Of a stretch of 64,000 bases of DNA, positions 57,086 to 64,000 are shown piece after piece. Location: NCBI GenBank assembly GCA_023525975.1, contig CM042042.1:47999880-48063879 (forward strand). Reading direction: 5' to 3'. This DNA is from Smallanthus sonchifolius (lineage: Eukaryota; Streptophyta; Magnoliopsida; Asterales; Asteraceae). The stretch's first letter is position 1; the number at the start of each line of letters is the position of its first letter. The notes under the pieces are model-generated. The model was not told the origin of the DNA. It ran no database searches and saw nothing but the letters and a program-made list of their open reading frames with translations. Position numbers and translations under genes: made by a program.

Positions 57086-59964
57086 TTATCTATACGCTAC
57101 AGAACTACCAATCTCACTACCTGAAGATTCTTCGGTCGACATCACCATCTGCCTGAACTTCATCAGGTCATCATTGTAGGCCCTTGTGTCATAAACTCTT
57201 GATTCACCTGTGTCTAATGTGGAACCTCTTGTTTCCTTCTCATCCAAGCTATCTAATGATGCATTCCCTTCTAACGCCCGCACAATCTGTTTTTTCATGA
57301 GAAAATACCATATTATTTAGCATCTATATACATTGTCTTAGAATACCTGGATTAGGTGGACCCACATGGATCAAGTGGGTCCACACTTTCATCTTAGGAA
57401 TGGGTTATGGAGTTGGTTAGACCCATTTGGTTCATGTAGGTCCACCCAAACCCACTCCATGCTTGCACAGGTGTGCAAGCACACAAGCTACAATTAACAA
57501 ACCTGGCTCATCTTAGGACGCTTCCTAGCAGAATGACGGACACTAGCTGCAGCACAAGAAGCCATTTGTGCCATCTCGTTGTGATCATATTTATCTTTCA
57601 AGCGTGGGTCAACAACCTCGTTGTAGTCTCCATCTTCCTTTGCCTTGGCAATGAGTGGCTTCGCCTGTTTTTGAGTTTCATAAAATAACCAACATAAATC
57701 ATCGCCACTTTTATATAAAATCAAGAGGTGGAATATTCCACCAATTTGTTTATGAATGGGTTGATTTGATTTATGCTTCATCTCTTACCCGGGCGAATAG
57801 TTAAAAATAACTAAAAAGAAACAAGTTAAAAGTAGCCCAAAATGTATTTTTAATGCATAAAACCTCGTAAATCATTTTATTCAAGAAATAAAAAAAATTT
57901 AAAAATAAGATAAAGAGTATTTTGGACTCGATCCAACCCAACCTAACAACAAATTGCCCCCTTTAAATCCGAGCCTGTTTTGACCCGTTAGTTATCCACA
58001 CCCACCATTTTGCCACCTCTTAAAAGATCTACAGTTGAGAAGTGGAAATAGGTTGGTTGTTATACGAACCCAATCTACCAAACTGTCATTCATGTATTCA
58101 CTCTCGGGATCAATCGGCTTCCTTCCTGTCAAAATCTCCAACAACATGACCCCAAATGAGAAAATATCAGACTTCTCTGATAGCTTCCCACTTGAAGCAT
58201 ACTCTGGAGCTAAGTACCTATTATTTGTTCCATAAACTGAAGAAAATTATTTAACTAACAAACTTCATGTAAAACTAATCATTTAAAGCATAACTAACTT
58301 ACCCGAAAGTTCCCATCACGCGAGTTGAGACATGAGTGTCATTCCCAGATGTTAGTTTAGCCAATCCAAAATCGGCAACCTATGTTTACATTCATGATAT
58401 GTCATGAACTCTCAAACTAGGCCTTTAATGGTAAATGTCTTTTGTAGTTACCTTTGCTTCATAGTCATGATCAAGGAGAATGTTAGCAGATTTGATGTCC
58501 CGATGAATGACTTGAGGATGGCCTGCAATAATAGAGGTGCCAATTTCAACAGTAATTATTTTATGAAAATTGGGATAATAAACAAAAAAATTACAGGTCA
58601 ACCCAACCCGACCCCATCCGTTTTGACCCAGAATCCAATCCGGTGATTTTGCTATCTCTTATTTAAAGAGATAGAGAGAGATTATTAGTGCTTGTGTCGT
58701 ACAATCTTCATGGAGATAGGCAAGTCCTTTGGCAGATCCAAGCGCGATACGCATTCTAGTTTGCCAATCCATAACCACTTGACCCTTTCCTACAAATAAA
58801 GGTTCAGTTTCATGATGCACAAATAAATCCTACAAACATATGAAAGACTTAGACACATGTATTAATATCAAGTCAACATAACCCACCATGAAGATGGAAC
58901 TCCAAGGTGTTATTAGGAACATACTCGTAAACAAGCATTCTCTGCCCGTCACTAATACAATATCCCACAAGTGAAACCAAATATCGATGGTGGACCCTAC
59001 TAATGATCTCAACCTCCGCCTGAAACTCCCGCTCACCTTGCCCACTGCCTGATTTTAAGCTCTTTACAGCAATCTCCTGACCGTTAGGCAACACCCCTTT
59101 GTGCACAAACCCAAACCCCCCTTGACCCAAAAGATTGTACTCGGTGAACCCTCCGGTGGCGGCTGCTAATTCATCATATGAGAATTGACTTTGGTTGAAT
59201 GCTAGTGGCACATTTATAGATGCCACCGACGTTCTAGGCCCTAGAAATTCATTACTAATGTTCATTGGTGGTGGTTGTGACGGTTGTCCCCAACCACCAC
59301 CACCACCATAACCAACTTTGACCACATGGTCTGGTTTACCATGGTAGTAGGGTACACCTCCACCTACTTCTGGGCCTTTTTCATGAATATAGGAAGGTTT
59401 TTTCTTTTTCTTTTTGCATATAAAACAAATGACAACAAGAGCAAGAAACACTACAACAACAGCAGCTATTCCTCCAATGATGATTGGGATATTGGTTGCA
59501 CTATAATCGGTTAATGATTTTGAGGCTGATTTTCGGCTTGATGGACTAGGTAACTTCCTAGCAGGACCTGGTGCAGGTTTGTCAGAAGCGTCCCCACGGT
59601 TTGGTAGAATGTTGGAAGGGTTGGGTATAGGCAACATAGGTGCTTCTCGTGACGGGTTTGTAGCAGATGGTGGCGGAGAAGAGGCGGAAGGAAGGGGAAG
59701 TCCTCCATCGTTTTCATTAGGGGAGGGTGGTGGCAGTAAATTAGGAGGTGGAGGGGCAGGGGCGAGCGGGGTAAATTCTTCATTGTTTTCATTAGGGGAG
59801 GGTGGTGGAGAGACGGGCGGTGATCTAGAAGCCTTAGGTGGTGGTGGTGCAGGACTGGAAGGTGGCGGTGGTGGTGGTGATGAAGAGTCAGAAGGTGATG
59901 TTGGTGAGCCAGAACTTGGAGATGGGGTTTCAGGGGCCGGAGCAGACTTTGGGGCCGGAGCCAT
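57086..59964 (-). CDS. PERK: PERK, proline-rich extensin-like receptor kinase (7 exons, 607 aa)
   Basis: Exons in coding order: 58887-59964, 58703-58789, 58452-58522, 58303-58379, 58070-58217, 57503-57664, 57086-57286; 1,824 nt, phases agree. Residues 1-155 are Pro/Ser-rich (APAPKSAPAPETPSPSS..., repeated PPPSPNEN), with no classical signal peptide as usual in PERKs. TM segment about 159-183 (IPIIIGGIAAVVVVFLALVV) is followed by a K-run, then a Gly-rich juxtamembrane part and a kinase domain: GQGGFGFVHKG (about 280-290), Lys301 in IAVK, HRDIKSANILLD with Asp397, DFG at 415-417, APEY and a C-terminal RPKMSQIVRALEG. All catalytic residues are present. PERKs sit at the plasma membrane, sense cell-wall state and act in growth and wounding signalling. 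One donor is unusual (TGG|GTTCGT at exon 5). I cannot assign the family number. Confidence 0.93.
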
Positions 59965-61424
59965 GTGTCAGGATGAACTTTTCCGGCCCTCAGAGTAACT
60001 CTGCCGGAAAAATCAAATATTCATCTGTACCTTCCTGTAACAAAATTCTTGATTTCCTCCTCAATGCAAATTTTAAACTACATATTAAAGTAAAAGATCA
60101 TATTAACAATTTATGAATCATTGAATCATATACCCTTTTTATTAGCATAACAAGATTTTCAAAGATTGAAAATAGAGGATGGCTCTGTTTATCATCATGA
60201 TCAATATTCAAACTCCAAATTAGCATTTGAAAATAACAAAATGTGAATTTGGAAACGAAATTGATGCAAAATTTCCTCATTACACGTTGAAGAAACTATC
60301 AAAATCTTTCTTTTCGCTTATGTTTTGACTGAATTTCAGGATTAAATATCGGTAAAACAAATATTTATTACCTGAATGAAGATTATTAAAAGGACCCAAC
60401 AAAAAGGGGAGAGAGAGAGAGATAGAAAGCATTGAGATTTTGTCAATTAGAATCCAACCGTGTCTTCCCCCCTATTACTTTCCTACAAAAATGGAGGTTT
60501 CTCTAACCAAGAATAGTAGTTTTTTAGTTGCAGAATCACCTAACATGTGTCATTTTTTCAATCTCATAACAAGAATCTACATCATTAGATGTTAATATCT
60601 CAAAGCAACTTCAAAGAAAAAGACTTATGTAGGAGACCCAATAAAAATTGGTTAATCACATAAAAAAAATAACAAACTTTGATTCAATTTCCATTCCAGG
60701 AATAAAACAATCAAGATTTTCAGAAAAAAAACCATGGTGTTTATCACAAGATAAATATAAAGACTTCTGTCTGTTAAAAAAATCACCAACCGCTACGAAG
60801 TACGCTACACTTACTAGTTTATCTTATTATGTAAACCCAATTCTTCAAATATGAAATTACTTACTTCCCCAACAAAACCCACATGGCATTCAGGGGCGGA
60901 TCTTATAAGGGGCGGGAGAGGGTCCGCGGCCCCTGATTTTGGGCTTAAAAGTTTTAATTTTAGCCTATTATGTGTAGATAATTTGGGTAGATTGTGATTG
61001 AGACTTCCTATCCAATAGCACAATTTCAGTTTTATTTTTTTTAGCCCAAAGACAAATCTCACAACCCCAAAGATCTAAAATGTCGTCGGACAAAGTTGTA
61101 ATTATTTTTTCTTTGTCGTTTATGTATAAGAACTGGTTTTTTTTTGAGGATTTATAATATTTTTTAATTTTTATGTGTAATATTTTTGAGCCACAGCTTA
61201 ATCGTTAAGTTTCGCAAATTACGACAACAACGAAGGATTTATTCAAGCAATCCCAAAGCTTTTATGCATGTTATATCATCATCATCAATTGAGCACTATA
61301 TGTCAATGTGTCAATCTCAACCTCCAAACCCTCACACAGCTTCGATCACAGGCTCATGACGATCACTGTTTAAATCAATCAAATTCGATTTCAATTTCAC
61401 ATCTCTGTTCAAATACAAGTAGCA
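59965..61424. other. PERK upstream region, spacer and an hAT-like end
   Basis: 59965-60450 is probably PERK 5' UTR and promoter with a GA microsatellite at 60409-60423. At 60891, CAGGGGCGGATCTTATAAGG looks like the left end of an hAT-type element similar to that at 2526, but no right end or duplication is found. The promoter of the next gene lies at the right. Confidence 0.45.
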
Positions 61425-63318
61425 ATGAGGGATGATGATCCCCTGCCGGTGTCAACGCCCACAACACACGCATCATCGACATTGATCTCTAATAAGAAGG
61501 AAACCCTAGATTCTAATTCCAGCATATTTAGAAGAAGCCGGTACAAGTTTTGGGCGATCACCGCCATCCTCCTCCTTGCATTCTGGTCAATGTTCACCGG
61601 CACCGTCACTCTCCACCTCTCCGCCGGTAATCTCAACCGATTATCCGACGACTTCGCCGGCGGCTCTCCTATCCACGACGATTTCGACGTCCTTGTTCGT
61701 TATTTCCGTTATTTACATCTCTGTGTGTTTGTATGTGTATTACTTATTTGAATCGATAGATCTGATCTCTGGATTTGATTAGGAGATGGAGGAACGAGAG
61801 ACGGTGGTGAAGCAGATGTGGGAGGTATACACCAATGGCCGCCGGATCAAGTTACCTCGATTCTGGCAGGATGCGTTTGTGGCGGCTTATGAGGAGTTAA
61901 CAAGCGATGAACCTGAAGTGAGAGAGGCTGCCGTTTCTGAGATCGCTAAGATGTCTTTTCATTCTGTTGATCTTCATCCTCCTCTTCTTCATTCAACGGT
62001 GCGTGCTGTACCCTAACCCTAGATTCTTCGTTTACTTAGCATCATAACATAACTGTTAGTTGTTACACTTGAAAGGATGATTAAAACTTCAATTGAGTAT
62101 CATAATTCATAATGACTATTTGATTCCTTTCAACCTGTTGCATTATTGGTAGTATTTTGCGCTTTGTGCCTAGCACCTCGGCTTAGAACCTGCCGCTTTT
62201 GTGCGCGTCACACTTTTTAGAACCAATGACAGGCGTACAAGAGGCACGCGCAAATTATATGCATCTCGAGGTTGTACATATAGTTTTTACTTTTTAGGTT
62301 ATACATGGAGATTATCCGTATCTAAATTTTGGGTATGTGATGATAGAAACCTATGAGAATTATAAGAAAAGTTATATAAATACCTTGCGCCTCGCGTACG
62401 TGATGCGTGTGCCTTCGCCTTGCGCTTGGCTGTGGGGACCCTATTGCCTGTGCCCCTGGCGCTTTTTAGAACCAAGCCCACAAGGTCAAGTTTTTGAATC
62501 AAGGGTACATACTGCGACTAATTTTGAGCTAAATGATGGTAGGTTCAAACATTGTTTAGAGTAATGAAGAATCAGTTTATGTGATAATACTAGATGTGGT
62601 AGAATGGGCCGATTAGGTAACGAGTCAAATGAATTCGGGTTAAAACACACAATTTTACTTGCAAACCGAAATAGCTTGGTCCAGGTTGGCCCGTAACACT
62701 TTTTGTCTACAGTTTTTTTTATAAAAAGTTGGCATGTACAGTATGATTAAGAAAATTAATTTGGTGGTTTGAAGAAATTGATCTTGGAGGGTTTATATAT
62801 TATACTATGCATTAAAAATACACTTTGGGCCACTTTAGTTCCTTTTGGTTTATCCAATCTATCTAAACTGTATTTTTTTTAACTTTACCGGTTTGACCTG
62901 CTAAAGATTAAACGTGCTATGACTCATTCATAAATCATAAGTAAACCTGTTAATAACGGTTTTTACTCATTATAAACCAAAAGTCGAAAACCAAACCGTT
63001 CAACATTATTGAAATCTAACTAAACCAAACCGTTACTAATGTTTAGCTTCAATTTCATTTCACGGTTTAGGTTTATTAAACCTTTATAATAAAACGTGAT
63101 ATGAGTCCTTCATAAATCTTAAGTAAACGGGTCGATATCTCCACCTCTAGATATTATTATATAATAACAATAATTCTAGATAAAATTTGTAATAAAACAC
63201 TATTGTGGCTTTGGAAATCTTGATTTGATTTGTTTTAAAACAGAACTTACGAGAATTAAGTTTAAGGCACACAAATGAGAACAAGGGTGGTCTGCCATTG
63301 AAGCAGACTATAACTTGA
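61425..63318 (+). CDS. Single-pass membrane protein, probably DUF1195 family (3 exons, 186 aa)
   Basis: Exons 61425-61694, 61783-61998, 63244-63318; phases are all zero, giving 186 residues. A polar N-terminus (about 1-40) is followed by a hydrophobic segment KFWAITAILLLAFWSMFTGT (about 41-60) and a conserved VTLHLSAGNLNRLSDD. Exon 2 gives EMEERETVVKQMWEVYTNGR, RRIKLPRFWQDAFVAAYEEL and EVREAAVSEIAKMSFHSVDL, a helical region. This matches my recollection of a plant-specific unknown family (DUF1195) of about 180 aa; family name moderately sure, function unknown. The first donor is non-consensus (CTT|GTTCGT) but the join restores a conserved-looking VLEMEERE. The long intron 2 (61999-63243) contains GCGCCT-type repeats. 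Confidence 0.85.
62150..62490. repeat. GCGCCT/GCGCTT-rich repeat in an intron
   Basis: TTTTGCGCTTTGTGCCTAGC on the left and CCCTGGCGCTTTTTAGAACC on the right recall the arms of the miniature elements in U1-70K introns. TTTTTAGAACCAA occurs on both sides (about 62213 and 62463) in the same orientation. Boundaries are not clear. Confidence 0.35.
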
Positions 63319-64000
63319 AGATTTCAGAAGATTATACAGGTTGAATCTATTATCATTTTGTAGTTAGCTAAAGGTAGTATACCACAACTTCATATATGTG
63401 TTCTTTACACGACATGTATTAATACTTTGTATTTATTATTTAGAGTAGATACATGGTGGTATGTTGAAAGTTCACTTTTGATTGAAATTACGCGTATGGT
63501 CTCAAGTGTCTACTCAACCGTAACATGTTTGGTCCTTATACCGGATATATATGCTTATTTTTAAAGTGATCATTTACCCATTTATTTAAAAAACAAATAA
63601 AATTATTGAAACCCACCCTCCCTTTATCGTCTTCACTCCCTGACCACTTGTTCACATCTTCGGCGTTTTCTTCACACATCAAAATGTGAGTAAAGTACAC
63701 AGATGGTCCTTGTGGTTTTTCAAAATTTTGGATTTGGTCCCTAGCTTTTCAAAAGTATAAGGATTGCCCATGGAGTTTGCACTTGTAACCCATTTAGTCT
63801 CCAAACTTTGCCAAAAGTACATGTATGGTCCCTGTGGTTTGCACTTGTAACGCATTTAGTTGAATCACCATCCTTTTTCCCCATATCATCCAACTTACTT
63901 GGTTTTTCTTTGTTAGTCTTTTCAATAGGTTGTTCCTTGTTCCCCAACTCAACTACCACCCCATCCTCTCTAATTGAATCACTAGAAATTCCCACAATTC
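63319..64000. other. Spacer with a TGGTCCCTGTGG repeat and a possible gene edge
   Basis: 63685-63865 carries repeated phrases such as ATGGTCCTTGTGGTTT and ATGGTCCCTGTGGTTTGCAC with CATTTAGTC, a dispersed plant repeat. From about 63865 to the window edge the minus strand reads SIREDGVVVELGNKEQPIEK and further hydrophilic residues, which may be an exon of a gene beyond the window. Not enough for a call. Confidence 0.35.

Noticed and set aside
59579..59998. A 139-codon Gly/Glu-rich open frame on the plus strand
   Set aside because: Antisense shadow of the proline-rich ectodomain of PERK.

Overview
This is nuclear DNA of a flowering plant, almost certainly a eudicot. The genes are split by AT-rich GT-AG introns, intergenic DNA is AT-rich and full of transposable elements (TEs), and the readable proteins (DDM1, U1-70K, PERK, a plant Maf-like protein, a DUF1195-type protein) have close plant counterparts. 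The TE mix reminds me of Asteraceae, but that is an impression and I have no decisive marker.

Six host genes are supported. A Maf-like nucleotide pyrophosphatase lies at 6625-10445 (+, 9 exons). A small single-exon protein ending in WPVQGW lies at 16058-16408 (+). The SNF2 chromatin remodeler DDM1 lies at 30269-35252 (-, 15 coding exons, 752 aa). The U1 snRNP 70 kDa protein lies at 48209-54387 (-, 10 exons, 474 aa). A PERK-type receptor kinase lies at 57086-59964 (-, 7 exons, 607 aa). A one-pass membrane protein resembling the DUF1195 family lies at 61425-63318 (+, 3 exons). They look like independent housekeeping or signalling genes, not a pathway cluster. All exon models here were assembled by hand from splice signals and reading-frame phase.

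The rest is mostly TEs, many with intact boundaries. 1-6510 holds small Helitrons, an hAT miniature with a perfect 8-bp target-site duplication (TSD), and foldback sequences. 11532-15070 is a 3.5-kb Helitron carrying fragments that look like a phospholipase D C2 domain and a DUF248-type methyltransferase. 18944-29836 is read as an old hAT transposon with a broken transposase; a long-LTR retrotransposon (19106-27156, 5-bp TSD) is inserted into it. 36010-36950 is a tRNA-derived SINE-like element split by an hAT. 38031-42934 looks like a minus-strand LTR sequence split by a solo LTR that carries a minisatellite. 44525-47285 is an hAT (perfect 8-bp TSD) split by a 5'-truncated LINE (14-bp TSD). 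Three miniature TIR elements sit in three consecutive introns of U1-70K.

Most worth follow-up: the gene-fragment-carrying Helitron; the nested, LTR-asymmetric retrotransposon; the minisatellite of palindromic units in the solo LTR; and the long sixth U1-70K intron, where retention would give a truncated protein whose extra tail is partly encoded by a miniature transposon.
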